NCBI RefSeq assembly: GCF_040222385.1
Contig: NZ_JAVKDF010000035.1
Span: 310,001 to 374,000, forward strand
Source of the DNA: Imperialibacter sp040222385
GTDB lineage: Bacteria > Bacteroidota > Bacteroidia > Cytophagales > Cyclobacteriaceae
Length of the DNA: 64,000 bases
Direction of reading: 5' to 3'
Shown: positions 8,593 to 17,642 of the stretch, piece by piece
Numbering within the stretch: position 1 is the stretch's first letter
How the letters are laid out: every line of letters starts with the position of its first letter
Position numbers and translations under genes: made by a program
Notes under the pieces: model-generated
What the model was told of the DNA's origin: nothing
What the model saw: only the letters and a program-made list of their open reading frames with translations
The model's database searches: none

Positions 8593-9783
8593 ATGAAGCT
8601 AACTACCGGAATTTCACTTTCCATCATGATGCTCCTCGAATATTTTGTATGGGGCGCCTGGTATGTAACCATGGGCACATATATGTCAGAACACCTGGGA
8701 TCAACGGGCATCCACATTGGTGCCGCCTACAGTGCCCTGGCCATCGCCACCATGATCTCGCCGTTTTTCGTGGGCATGGTAGCCGACAGGTTTTTTGCCG
8801 CACAAAAAATCATGGGAGTGCTTCATTTACTGGGAGCGGCATTGCTTTTCCTCGCCACCCAGGTGGCTGACAACTCGTCGTTCTATTGGATCATTATGGC
8901 CTACTCGTTGCTCTATATGCCTACCATCGCCCTCTCTAACAGTATTGCCTTCGGGCAAATGACGGATCCAGGCAAGCAATTTCCCTGGATCAGAGTGTTT
9001 GGAACCCTCGGCTGGATTGTGGCTGGCTTAATGATTGGCTTTCTAGGGATTGAAAAAACGCCTTCCACCTTCGTAATGGCGGCTGTAGTTTCTGCTGTAC
9101 TCGGCGTATTTAGTTTTATGCTACCCAACACGCCACCAAAGGGTGGTGAAGATGCCTCAGCTGCACTGGGTACAGAAGCTTTCGTCCTCTTCAAAGACAA
9201 ACCCTACCTGATCTTCTTTATCGCTGCCATTTTGGTGTGTATCCCGCTGTCGTTTTACTACGGCTTTGCCAACCCCTTCCTGAACGATGTAGGGATGGAA
9301 AACGCCGCTTCCAAAATGACCCTGGGACAGGTGTCTGAAGCAGTATTTATTCTCGCCATACCTTTCTTATTCAACAGTATCGGTGTAAAGAAAATGCTGC
9401 TACTCGGCATGGCTGCCTGGATTCTCCGCTACGTGTGTTTTGCTTACGGAAATGTAGACGCTGGCATGTGGATGCTCTACGCAGGGATCATCCTTCATGG
9501 TATTTGTTACGACTTCTTCTTCGTCACAGGCTACATGTATACCGAAAAGAAAGCGGGCGCAAAAATCAAGAATGCAGCCCAGGGGCTTTTCACTTTCGCC
9601 ACTTACGGCGTAGGCATGACGATAGGCACGTGGTTCTCAGGCTACGCAGTGGACATGTATACCACTGGCGGAGTGAAAGACTGGACAAGCATTTGGTGGG
9701 TGCCTGCCTTTATCGCCATTGGTGTGATGGTCTATTTTATCCTTTTCTTCAGAGAGAAGAAAGAGGTAAAAGTGGCAGCCTAG
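8593..9783 (+). CDS. MFS transporter, nucleoside:H+ symporter (NHS/NupG-like) family
   Basis: 396 residues with twelve expected membrane segments. It begins ISLSIMMLLEYFVWGAWYVT and continues YSALAIATMISPFFVGMVADRF, the family signature seen in NupG/XapB relatives; SNSIAFGQMTDPGKQFPWIR and RVFGTLGWIVAGL follow. Known members import nucleosides, but many Bacteroidota copies sit beside sugar or cyclitol oxidoreductase genes. That context applies here, between a PhyH oxygenase and a Gfo/Idh/MocA enzyme, so the cargo may be a sugar derivative. An inverted repeat separates it from the next gene. Confidence 0.82.
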   Translation: MKLTTGISLSIMMLLEYFVWGAWYVTMGTYMSEHLGSTGIHIGAAYSALAIATMISPFFVGMVADRFFAAQKIMGVLHLLGAALLFLATQVADNSSFYWIIMAYSLLYMPTIALSNSIAFGQMTDPGKQFPWIRVFGTLGWIVAGLMIGFLGIEKTPSTFVMAAVVSAVLGVFSFMLPNTPPKGGEDASAALGTEAFVLFKDKPYLIFFIAAILVCIPLSFYYGFANPFLNDVGMENAASKMTLGQVSEAVFILAIPFLFNSIGVKKMLLLGMAAWILRYVCFAYGNVDAGMWMLYAGIILHGICYDFFFVTGYMYTEKKAGAKIKNAAQGLFTFATYGVGMTIGTWFSGYAVDMYTTGGVKDWTSIWWVPAFIAIGVMVYFILFFREKKEVKVAA

Positions 9784-9800
9784 CAACTATCTTGTAACTC

Positions 9801-9846
9801 GAAGGTCTGCCTGAAAAATCCGGGGCTCGTCCCCTGACAGACCTTC
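9801..9846. other. Intergenic hairpin inside the PhyH-NHS-Gfo gene set
   Basis: GAAGGTCTG (9801-9809) pairs perfectly with CAGACCTTC (9838-9846), and inside it GGGG and CCCC flank the loop CTCGT. No T-run follows, so it does not look like a strong intrinsic terminator. It may be an mRNA-stabilising or attenuating structure that lowers or separates expression of the downstream oxidoreductase. Confidence 0.55.
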
Positions 9847-9883
9847 ATCGAATCTTGAAATGAACATTTAACCTACTTCGACG

Positions 9884-11077
9884 ATGAGAAAATTAGCTAT
9901 GCTTGGTGGCGGTTTTATTGGCCGCTTCTACACTGACTCCATTCAGGGCTACCGCAACAAGGACAAGGTGGTAAGCATATATGCACGCAGAGAGGAAACC
10001 GCCACTCAGTTTGCCAAGGACTACAACGTAAAACACTGGACGACAGATATGGAAGAGGCTATTGCCCACCCCGAAGTGGATGTGGTCTGCGTGGCACTCC
10101 CTAACAACCTCCACGAGCAAGCCGTGTTGCTTTGCTGCAAACATAAAAAAGCGGTCATCTGCACGAAGCCCCTGGCCCGAAATGCAGCTGAAGCCAAACG
10201 CATGCTGGAAGCAGTGGAGAAGGCAGGTATTTTCGCCGGCTACCTCGAAGACCTCGTGTACACACCCAAGCACATCAAAGCCCACGAAAGTGTAATGAAT
10301 GGCGCACTGGGCCGTATCCTTTGGGCTAAGTCGAGAGAAACGCACCCGGGGCCGCACAGCAACTGGTTTTGGGACATGGAGCAGGCCGGTGGCGGCTGTA
10401 TGCTCGACTTGGGCTGTCATTGCGTGGAAATTGCCCGCAGCTACATCGGCAAAGACATCAGGCCGGTGGAAGTGATGTGCTGGGCCGATACCCAGGTAAA
10501 GCCTATTGATGCAGAAGACCATGGCATAGCCCTGGTGAAGTACGAAAACGGTGCTATTGGTCAATTTGAAGTCAGCTGGACGTTCCGTGGCGGCATGGAC
10601 CTGAGAGACGAAGTGATGGGCACCGAAGGCACCATCTGGATCAATAGCTTTTTGCGCACCGGCTTCGAAATGTTCACCACCGGCAAAGGGGCAGATTATG
10701 TAGCTGAAAAAGCAGAAAGCAATACCGGCTGGCTGTTTCCGGTTGGAGATGAAATGAATGAGTTGGGCTACAACCACATGTTCATGGACATGTTCGATGC
10801 CATAGAAGAGGGCAGGGAAGCCAAGGAAACGTTTTACGACGGCTATGTGGTCAACTGTATCCTAGACGCTTGCTATAAGTCTGCCAAAACGAAACAATGG
10901 GAACCAGTGCAACTCGATATTTGGCGTGGCAAGACTGGTGTGACTAAAGACGGCCACCTGGTAGAATATGACGCTGACCACTACCTGGTGAAAGAAGAAA
11001 TGACTCACTATGGTGCCAAAAAATTGATCCTAAAAGAGAAAGCTACCGGGAAATTTATAGAAAGGGTGGATAAGTAA
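9884..11077 (+). CDS. Gfo/Idh/MocA family oxidoreductase
   Basis: 397 residues. The N-terminal Rossmann fold is GGGFIGRFYTDSI, followed by CVALPNNLHEQAVLLCC and the cofactor-site strand CTKPLARNAAEA, where the usual EKP is TKP. The second domain carries GGGCMLDLGCHCVEIARSYIG with the catalytic-type His of the DxGxH motif, and the C-terminal sheet includes YENGAIGQFEVSWTF. Such enzymes oxidise or reduce sugars, inositols or amino-sugar derivatives with NAD(P). It is the third gene of the PhyH-transporter set. It has no signal peptide and is cytoplasmic. Confidence 0.85.
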   Translation: MRKLAMLGGGFIGRFYTDSIQGYRNKDKVVSIYARREETATQFAKDYNVKHWTTDMEEAIAHPEVDVVCVALPNNLHEQAVLLCCKHKKAVICTKPLARNAAEAKRMLEAVEKAGIFAGYLEDLVYTPKHIKAHESVMNGALGRILWAKSRETHPGPHSNWFWDMEQAGGGCMLDLGCHCVEIARSYIGKDIRPVEVMCWADTQVKPIDAEDHGIALVKYENGAIGQFEVSWTFRGGMDLRDEVMGTEGTIWINSFLRTGFEMFTTGKGADYVAEKAESNTGWLFPVGDEMNELGYNHMFMDMFDAIEEGREAKETFYDGYVVNCILDACYKSAKTKQWEPVQLDIWRGKTGVTKDGHLVEYDADHYLVKEEMTHYGAKKLILKEKATGKFIERVDK

Positions 11078-11141
11078 GGAGTCGGGTATTTGGGATTTTG
11101 AAGCTTTGAAAGCTGACAGATTAAACTGATATTAAACCTCC

Positions 11142-11735
11142 ATGGGATTGTCCATTCACTATAGCGGAAGAATAAGTAACAGAGCATCTTTGCCTAATTT
11201 AATAGAAGAGATAAAAGACATCACCAATATCTATCAATGGAAGTTATCTGTTTTCAAAGAGGAGTTTCCTGTTCAAGACGATGAAGGACAGTTGGTCGAT
11301 GGTGAGCTTTATGGGGTTGCCTTCTCCCCGCCAAACTGTGAACCAGTGTGGGTATCCTTTTTATCTAATGGGCGGATGAGTACCCCAGTTGCGCTAAAAT
11401 TCTTTGGAGAACAGAGAGATGAAGATGAAAAGAAGTACCTCTACCATCTCTCCACAAAAACGCAATTTGCCGGAATTCATACCCACCAAGTGATCATTCA
11501 CTTATTGAAATATCTGAAAGAGAAATATCTCGAAGACTTTGTTTTGTCAGATGAAGGACAATACTGGGAAACCAACGACAAAAGTGTGTTGGAGGCAAAC
11601 TTTAGCCGTTACACTTTATTGATTGATATCGTTGAAGATGGTCTGAAAAATCTACCAATCAAGCCCGGAGAAAGCATGGAAGACTACTTTGAGAGAATGA
11701 CAAAGGGCTTGAATAGAAAAGGTGGCAAAAAATAG
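11142..11735 (+). CDS. Hypothetical protein
   Basis: 197 residues, no signal peptide and no membrane segment. I do not recognise a named domain. The opening MGLSIHYSGRISNRASLPNL and the following WKLSVFKEEFP recall a family of uncharacterised bacterial proteins that start with the same words, but no function is attached to them. The protein is rich in acidic residues, and the C-terminus ends in a basic tail (GLNRKGGKK). It is convergent with the ThuA-domain gene, 10 bp apart. A cytoplasmic location is inferred from the lack of export signals. Confidence 0.6.
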   Translation: MGLSIHYSGRISNRASLPNLIEEIKDITNIYQWKLSVFKEEFPVQDDEGQLVDGELYGVAFSPPNCEPVWVSFLSNGRMSTPVALKFFGEQRDEDEKKYLYHLSTKTQFAGIHTHQVIIHLLKYLKEKYLEDFVLSDEGQYWETNDKSVLEANFSRYTLLIDIVEDGLKNLPIKPGESMEDYFERMTKGLNRKGGKK

Positions 11736-11745
11736 TCCTGTCCAA

Positions 11746-12663
11746 TTACCTAATCGGCGATTCATCACATTTTAAATCTCCCACAGCATATTGAATTCCA
11801 TCCAGGAAGAATCTCAGTAGTTTTGGGTTTTCAAATGCCTGGGCATTGTGAGAGGGCGAAGAATAAAAAACGTGACCCTTGCCATACCGTTTGATCCACG
11901 AGATATACTTGATATTGTCGCCAATAGGCTCTTTTAGCCCTGATATTTTGTCCGCTTCCATATACAGCAAAGGATGGAAGTTATACTGTGAATAGGCATT
12001 ATTGAAGATATAGGCCTCATCTACATGCTCAAACCCTTCACCCCCAAATGCCTGAACCATTGGGTGCTTTGGATCCACCAGTTTCACGGCAATGCTTTGT
12101 TGTTTCGGGTGGTAGTCAAAACTCCCACCTACCATCTGGCTGAAGTTGTCTGACTTATTTTCCATTGTTATGGCCCCGTGCAGCACCACCAATCCACCAC
12201 CACGATCCACGTAGCTAAGGAGGTTGTCTTCCAGTTGCTTTGCTTTCATGCGTGCCACCTGCTCGGTAAGCGTGCTGTCTTTTTTCAACACGTCCCAGAA
12301 TATATTTCGTTCATCACTTATTGAGCAGTTATTATTGAGTACAACAGCGTCGTAATTCTTTAGATTGTCCTTTTCAAAAACGCTTATGTCTTTTGAGGTT
12401 ACCACTTTAAACGCACCACTCTTCTCAGCAATCAGCTTTACAACAGCTTCTGTATGTGGAATCGTCCAGTGCTCAAAGCCGGTGTGTAGAGAGAATATCA
12501 GGATATTCTTCTTTTTCTTCACTGAGATTGTGGTGGAAGCAGGGGCAATTTTATCAACTCCAGCAAGCCAGGTATCCGTCAATTCGAAAGGTTTCAAGTC
12601 CTGAGCGAACATCGAAGCAGCACACAAAAGCAGGCAAATTGTGGAAAGGGTTTTATTCATCAT
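11746..12663 (-). CDS. ThuA domain-containing secreted protein
   Basis: About 305 residues from the tandem ATG at 12663/12660. The longer frame to 12750 is rejected because a signal peptide (MNKTLSTICLLLCAASMFAQ) begins at the inner Met. The rest is a ThuA-type glutamine-amidotransferase-like fold: ILIFSLHTGFEHWTIPH, YDAVVLNNNCS, GGGLVVLHGAI, the DYHPKQQSIAVKLVDPKHPM strand, and WIKRYGKGHVFYSSPSH near the end. ThuA domains are linked to trehalose and other sugar metabolism, but their activity is unproven in most cases. A second ThuA protein lies at 60843-61895. Confidence 0.8.
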   Translation of the reverse strand: MMNKTLSTICLLLCAASMFAQDLKPFELTDTWLAGVDKIAPASTTISVKKKKNILIFSLHTGFEHWTIPHTEAVVKLIAEKSGAFKVVTSKDISVFEKDNLKNYDAVVLNNNCSISDERNIFWDVLKKDSTLTEQVARMKAKQLEDNLLSYVDRGGGLVVLHGAITMENKSDNFSQMVGGSFDYHPKQQSIAVKLVDPKHPMVQAFGGEGFEHVDEAYIFNNAYSQYNFHPLLYMEADKISGLKEPIGDNIKYISWIKRYGKGHVFYSSPSHNAQAFENPKLLRFFLDGIQYAVGDLKCDESPIR

Positions 12664-12854
12664 AGTTATTCTCTGGTTGGCTTTCAATCTAAAAAAGCTA
12701 ATAAAGCACACACCCAATATAGGCACTTTCTGCCAAAGCATTTCGACCATTATATGAACAATGTCTCACTTAGTCAGTTGGCTACCTGCAACACCGCCAT
12801 TATAGGCATTCTTATATTTCTGTCTTATTTTAGAGTTCCAGATTCATTTTTTAC

Positions 12855-13091
12855 GTGAGAAAAGATCTACTACTCGTTTTAAACCTGATTTTTCGCCCTT
12901 CGCTCCAAAGGCAAGTTGGTGCGCCCTTCTGGTTTTCTTTTGGATATAACGATGGCGTTTGTCCCCATACTTCCATTTTTTCTACGTATAATGTAATCAA
13001 ATCTCCAAAAGAGGTATTTTTAGTTCGCAAACCGGCTCATTCAGTATTCCTAGAGCAAAGAGAACAGATTAGTGGCCAACTGAAGAAATAG
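12855..13091 (+). pseudogene. Possible C-terminal remnant of an acetylxylan esterase (AXE1) gene
   Basis: A 78-codon open frame from GTG 12855. Its second half, GVCPHTSIFSTYNVIKSPKE, reads like the C-terminal block of AXE1/cephalosporin-C deacetylases (CPPxTxFaaYNxIxaPKE), including the region just before the catalytic His, which here is PAHS. The N-terminal two thirds of such an enzyme (about 250 residues with the GxSQGG nucleophile motif) is absent upstream, so this would be a gene relic. The stop is directly before the ATG of the 13092 gene. The match is from memory and short. Confidence 0.4.
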
Positions 13092-13613
13092 ATGTTAAAA
13101 TTGGATCAACACCTGGTGCAGATGCTCAACGACAACAAATACGTTGTTAGTTACGACACTGGCTCCATCACAATTAAGATGTCCTCTGGCAAACAGCTTG
13201 AATCCCAGGTATCGCTGACAATCGCCATTTTTGCTTTTTTATTTGGTGTAAACCCCACAATTCTTCTTTTAGTCCTGCTTTTACTGCTCGTCCCAATTTT
13301 GTACGACAGATGGAAGTTCCCTAAGATGATAACTTTTAATATCCATGAAGAGGCTGTCTATATCAAAAAAGGGATTATCCTCGGAAACGAAGTTGCCATC
13401 CACGACATCTATGACCTTTATGGTGAGAAAAATGAGCTTTCTTCCGATGTGAGTGCCTTCAAGGAAGGCAACACCGACTATATTTATAAACTGTTTTTGA
13501 GTACCAAGTCAGGCAAAGTTCACAAGTTACTGAGGCTGCAGTTTCGTGAAGAAAGAGATGGACAGATTAGTCAGCTAACAAGGTATTTGAAAAACCTGAA
13601 ACCAGTAAAGTAA
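13092..13613 (+). CDS. Hypothetical membrane protein
   Basis: 173 residues. About 40 soluble residues are followed by a hydrophobic hairpin (VSLTIAIFAFLFGV, then ILLLVLLLLLVPILY), and the remainder is a polar C-terminal domain with alternating beta-like segments (MITFNIHEEAVYIKKGIIL, DYIYKLFLSTKSGKVHKLL). It may have a PH-like fold behind a two-helix anchor. No family is recognised. It starts directly at the end of a probable gene relic and is followed 52 bp later by a TMEM175-type channel gene. Confidence 0.6.
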   Translation: MLKLDQHLVQMLNDNKYVVSYDTGSITIKMSSGKQLESQVSLTIAIFAFLFGVNPTILLLVLLLLLVPILYDRWKFPKMITFNIHEEAVYIKKGIILGNEVAIHDIYDLYGEKNELSSDVSAFKEGNTDYIYKLFLSTKSGKVHKLLRLQFREERDGQISQLTRYLKNLKPVK

Positions 13614-13665
13614 GCACCGCCGCTACGGGGGACTCACGTGTAGCAATTTTCACGTTCTTTGAAGC

Positions 13666-14250
13666 ATGAACAAAAACAGACTTGAGGCATTTAGCGATGG
13701 CGTGCTGGCCATCATCATCACCATCATGGTATTGGAAATGAAAGTACCACATGGAACCAGTTTTGCTTCGCTCAAGCCATTGTTCCCTGTTTTCGTAAGC
13801 TATATTCTGAGCTTTATCTATCTGGGTATTTACTGGAACAATCACCACCACCTGCTACACGCAGCCAGAGTAGTAAGCGGTGGCGTCCTTTGGGCCAACC
13901 TTCATCTGCTGTTTTGGCTGTCACTTGTACCTTTTGTTACCGGCTGGATGGGCGAAAATCATTTTGCGCCTGTGCCCGTCGCCTTGTACGGTTTTGTGCT
14001 TCTAATGGCAGCAGTCTCCTACTTCATTTTGCAAATAAAAATTATCAAAGCCAACGGAAAAGACTCGGTATTAGCCAAGGCACTCGGCAGCGATGCCAAA
14101 GGCAAGGCCTCCCCCGTGCTCTATACAATTGCAATCGGATGTTCATTTATCAATGAGTGGATCGCCTGCGGCATTTATGGCCTGGTGGCTTTAATGTGGC
14201 TCATTCCCGACCGACGTATTGAAAAGAAGCTAAAAGACGGAGCCACATAA
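13666..14250 (+). CDS. TMEM175/DUF1211 family membrane protein
   Basis: 194 residues. It opens with the family signature RLEAFSDGVLAIIITIMVLE, the FSDGV motif that lines the pore of TMEM175 potassium channels. About six membrane segments follow, with YLGIYWNNHHHLLHAA and ANLHLLFWLSLVPFVTGWMG typical of bacterial members. Bacterial homologues form tetrameric K+ channels. Here that role is inferred from family only. It is followed 13 bp later by a DinB-like gene on the same strand. Confidence 0.85.
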   Translation: MNKNRLEAFSDGVLAIIITIMVLEMKVPHGTSFASLKPLFPVFVSYILSFIYLGIYWNNHHHLLHAARVVSGGVLWANLHLLFWLSLVPFVTGWMGENHFAPVPVALYGFVLLMAAVSYFILQIKIIKANGKDSVLAKALGSDAKGKASPVLYTIAIGCSFINEWIACGIYGLVALMWLIPDRRIEKKLKDGAT

Positions 14251-14263
14251 AGAAACAAATTGT

Positions 14264-14710
14264 ATGACAATTGCAGACGACATAGAAGAAGCAATTGCGG
14301 CGGGATATGCCAGCTTTGCGTCCATCAGCGATAACGAATGGAATCAAAAACCTACAGCCAAAAAGTGGTCCAAAAAAGAAATACTTGGGCACTTGATCGA
14401 TAGCGCTCAAAACAACCTTCGTCGGTTCATTGTCAGTCAACATGAGCCCGACAACAAGATAATTTACCACCAGGATGAATGGGTGTTGCACCAAAACTAC
14501 CAGTCGGCCGATATCAACGAGCTTCAACAGCTTTGGCTGCTTATCAATAAGCAGCTTGTGCGGACAGTCAGAAATATTCCCGCCTCAGCGCTAAGGAACA
14601 CCTGCAACACCGGCAAGGAAGCTGTTGAACTCCATAGTCTTGAATTTCTTATCGAAGACTACCACGCTCATATGCTCCACCACCTGAAGCAAATAACAGG
14701 CAGGCACTAA
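14264..14710 (+). CDS. DinB-like four-helix protein
   Basis: 148 residues of the DinB/YfiT-like metalloenzyme superfamily. The helical bundle carries the expected His ligands: one in KKEILGHLIDSAQNNLRR and two in the C-terminal helix DYHAHMLHHLKQI. Members bind a divalent metal, and several are thiol-dependent S-transferases; the activity of this one is unknown. Its stop codon overlaps that of the convergent 715-codon gene by 3-4 bp (14707-14710), leaving no room for a terminator between them. Confidence 0.8.
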   Translation: MTIADDIEEAIAAGYASFASISDNEWNQKPTAKKWSKKEILGHLIDSAQNNLRRFIVSQHEPDNKIIYHQDEWVLHQNYQSADINELQQLWLLINKQLVRTVRNIPASALRNTCNTGKEAVELHSLEFLIEDYHAHMLHHLKQITGRH

Positions 14711-16845
14711 AACTGCACCCTGATTCCCGGCCCTACCAGGGAGAATAATGTGCCCTCCTTCATTAAGTAGCCAAACCCAACATACAAAGGGAAGGTCAAT
14801 TTGTTGGTACTGGAAATCGGATAGAGGGATCCCATCACGACTAGCCCTACGTCTCTGTTGGCCTGTGCTGCCTCCGAGAAATTAAATGCATTAATGGCAA
14901 TGAAGCCTGCTCCCAGCTTATATGGTTTCACTTTGGCAATCCTCCCTTCCTGATAAAAACTAAATTGAGCAATCATGGCAAAGCTAATGCCACCAAAATT
15001 CGCAAAATCCTCACTGCCAGCTTTTAAGATCAAAAGTCCCCCAGGGAAAGACACGTCAACATCGAATGTGTGATTTCTTTTCAGGTAAATAGTGATCCTT
15101 TTCTTGGACACCTGCTGCCCGGGATATTTTTCATTCACATGACTGATGTCAATTTCTATTTTTGACCACTCGTCCAGATCGTAAGTCTTTCTGGATAAGT
15201 AATTATTGAAGTTGATGTTCTCTGACTGACAGTCTGTTTGACTATAGTTCCCGAATCGGGGTGAGTTTTCGCCAGGGCACACCGCCACCTGATCGAACTT
15301 ATAAATCTCAAGCAGGTTGCCTTGCTTGTTACTAACCTTTACATCAATCTTAAGATATTGTTTTCCGTTGAGGTCTCCGGGCCGGTCGATTTTAGAACGA
15401 TCGAATGCCAACACCAGGTCGGTAATAGTGCCTTCATAATAAATCGGCTTGTTGATTTCGTCCAATTGCAGTTGCTCATTGCCGAAATCAAGTTTCATGA
15501 AGTCAAACTTGCGGGCCCTCTGATACTCAGTCACAGTCAGAAATTTTCCCGTATTTTCCCTGTGGTTAAAAATCTCAATCTTCCTCGACGATGTCGTCTC
15601 AGGTACTTTGATCCGGAAAACGGCCATGTTTTCATTTCTGATCAGCGAATCGAGCAATAAATTATCTGCTCCCTGAAAGAAGAAATTTCCCTTGTGCAGT
15701 CCCTGACCTTCAAGCTTAATAGAAACCGTCTCTCCGGGATAAACGGTGTTTCCCGCCTGCCAATCCTTACCTTCTCTTTGAACATAGATAGTTTGAATAT
15801 CAGTCTTAGGTGTAATATCCACGTTGGTCACAAACTTAGCCTCGTCCCCGTCTTTGATGTACAAATAGCCCGCCGACTTTCGGTGATTGCCGTACACCCG
15901 CATCAGGCAGAGAATCTTATTGGTGGTAAGCCTGCTTTTGGTGTAGAGTTCAGCAATCAGCGGACCGCCCTGCGCCTCCTGATTTTCTACCCGGTAGGTT
16001 TTGCCCAGCTCAAGGTTTCGGTTATTGTCTATAAGAATCTCAATAGGCTCCGTATTGTCATCGGGCGGTGTGACCTCCTGCTTATCCATTTGCAGAAACA
16101 CGAGCCGACCTGATTTCACCTGAAATGTATACTCAAGTGGCTGCAAATGGTAAGAAAATCCCTCCGACGTCAAAATCGGCTTCCGAACAAGCAGAGGGAT
16201 AGATACTTGCTGATACCCGAGGTTTCTTGGCACAATGGACATAACAAGCTGGCTACCTTGTTTGTCGATTCGATAGTTAATAGGAAGCCCCGAAGTCCAG
16301 CGATTATCGTAAACGATATTGCCGGCATTATTGGTTGTTATGTCGAACGAAACTTCCTCCCCAATGAACACCTCATCGGCAGGAGGGTAAATTTCAACGT
16401 AGGTCTGGGTGTATGGGAACAATGGAAGCTCTGTTAGCTGATAGGATGAAGTATCAGTACTCACCTCAAAGGTAAACTTGAGGAAATTACTCTCAGTAAG
16501 CCCTCTAAACCTCACTTTGAAACGAGCATAGCCGGGATAAACCAACAAAGAGTCAATCAGCTCATAGTCTTTTGAAGGCGCCAGTCTCAGGTTGTTGCTG
16601 TCACCAATTTGACTAAATCTCAAATAAAATTCAGCCACCTCATTTTCCTCGTCGTAAGCAAACGGCAGCTGGCGTCTGTTTTGAATGATTTGAGAATTTT
16701 TCTTCCACGAATACACCATCGTATCGACGTGCATTTCTACATCCGAAAAATAATAAGACAGACTCCTGGGGTCGCTTTGAGTTTGAGCCAATGCTGAAGA
16801 AACACTTAGAAACAGAAAGAATACTGCGGTGGTTGCTATGCGCAT
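14707..16845 (-). CDS. Large exported protein of unknown function
   Basis: About 712 residues. ATG 16845 is preferred to GTG 16854 because it directly opens a signal peptide (MRIATTAVFFLFLSVSSALA). The body is rich in beta strands and aromatic residues. Repeated Ig-like stretches, such as VFIGEEVSFDITTNNAGNIV and GNTVYPGETVSIKLEGQGL, suggest stacked beta-sandwich domains. The last ~120 residues (GGISFAMIAQFSFYQEGRI, LGAGFIAINAFNF, LTFPLYVGFGYLM) have the alternating pattern and terminal aromatic (IRVQF) of an outer-membrane barrel. A surface or cell-envelope role is likely. I cannot name the family. Confidence 0.65.
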   Translation of the reverse strand: MRIATTAVFFLFLSVSSALAQTQSDPRSLSYYFSDVEMHVDTMVYSWKKNSQIIQNRRQLPFAYDEENEVAEFYLRFSQIGDSNNLRLAPSKDYELIDSLLVYPGYARFKVRFRGLTESNFLKFTFEVSTDTSSYQLTELPLFPYTQTYVEIYPPADEVFIGEEVSFDITTNNAGNIVYDNRWTSGLPINYRIDKQGSQLVMSIVPRNLGYQQVSIPLLVRKPILTSEGFSYHLQPLEYTFQVKSGRLVFLQMDKQEVTPPDDNTEPIEILIDNNRNLELGKTYRVENQEAQGGPLIAELYTKSRLTTNKILCLMRVYGNHRKSAGYLYIKDGDEAKFVTNVDITPKTDIQTIYVQREGKDWQAGNTVYPGETVSIKLEGQGLHKGNFFFQGADNLLLDSLIRNENMAVFRIKVPETTSSRKIEIFNHRENTGKFLTVTEYQRARKFDFMKLDFGNEQLQLDEINKPIYYEGTITDLVLAFDRSKIDRPGDLNGKQYLKIDVKVSNKQGNLLEIYKFDQVAVCPGENSPRFGNYSQTDCQSENINFNNYLSRKTYDLDEWSKIEIDISHVNEKYPGQQVSKKRITIYLKRNHTFDVDVSFPGGLLILKAGSEDFANFGGISFAMIAQFSFYQEGRIAKVKPYKLGAGFIAINAFNFSEAAQANRDVGLVVMGSLYPISSTNKLTFPLYVGFGYLMKEGTLFSLVGPGIRVQF

Positions 16846-17056
16846 GAGTAACACTTTTTACAAAGGTGCGTGAAAACTTAGATCAAAAGATAAGGCCAGG
16901 TGAACTTCCGGCCTCAAAATTAGAATTATATTTTGTCACAAGCCAAGGGAAATAAGGCGGAGGTGCCTTAGTCTATACAAACGGCAACCAAACAAGTTCC
17001 TTGCATTGACTTCTCAATTTTTTTAACACTATCCCAGGAAGAAAAAACATAAATGC

Positions 17057-17087
17057 AAAAAAAAAAGCTAACCTATAATAGCTAGCT
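17057..17087 (-). terminator. Intrinsic terminator of the 17118-17552 gene
   Basis: On the minus strand AGCTAGC and GTTAGCT form a short stem with one mismatch, and a run of about ten T follows at once. This lies 31 bp beyond the stop of the minus-strand gene. The rest of the 16846-17117 gap shows nothing recognisable. Confidence 0.6.
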
Positions 17088-17117
17088 CTTCATTACTGTT
17101 TTTCGATTATACCAATA

Positions 17118-17552
17118 CTATTCCTTTCTTAATTCACATACCAACGCTCCCAATCCAAGACCGCGACTTAGGTACTTCGGGTTGTCTTTATTCAAGTCGA
17201 TTTCCACCACCAATATCTCCGATGGATCAATAGATTTGTTTAATACACTTTCACTTTCCTTAATAAGATGAACAACAAGTCTTAACGGATTCTCTTCAAT
17301 TTTTTTATAAACCATAGTGTTCAGGTGGCCGAAATTTTTTGATATCATCATGTAAAAGTCAATGTGCTTTTCTAGATCAATTTTTTCAAAAAGATGAGGT
17401 TCATAAGTCTCTTTAATAAATTCACCAATAGCTTCTTCAGTTCCTGAATTATTAGCCCTGATAAACTTGTTAAGTATTTCCAAATCATTCCCACTTTTAG
17501 AATAACAGGTAGTGCCAGCAATTATGAGCAACGATGCGAATAATGTTTTCAT
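17118..17552 (-). CDS. Small exported protein of unknown function
   Basis: About 144 residues from ATG 17552, where a signal peptide begins (MKTLFASLLIIAGTTCYS); the frame extends upstream to 17588, but that part is not signal-like. The mature protein (FIRANNSGTEEAIGEFIKET, then FYMMISKNFGHLNTMVYKKI) resembles the small alpha+beta domain found at one end of many Bacteroidota serine hydrolases and S41-type proteases, here without any catalytic domain. It may be a stand-alone copy or a truncated gene. It has its own terminator. Confidence 0.55.
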   Translation of the reverse strand: MKTLFASLLIIAGTTCYSKSGNDLEILNKFIRANNSGTEEAIGEFIKETYEPHLFEKIDLEKHIDFYMMISKNFGHLNTMVYKKIEENPLRLVVHLIKESESVLNKSIDPSEILVVEIDLNKDNPKYLSRGLGLGALVCELRKE

Positions 17553-17642
17553 AGAAGAATTATTTAGGGACTCAAATAACATTGTCATAGAAAATCAACG
17601 ACATCATATCGCCAAGAAAGCGTTGTTTTCTCGTGCTCAAGA

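Noticed and set aside
9893..10777. 294-codon open frame on the minus strand opposite the Gfo/Idh oxidoreductase
   Set aside because: No recognisable motif; it is the antisense shadow of a well-conserved enzyme gene.
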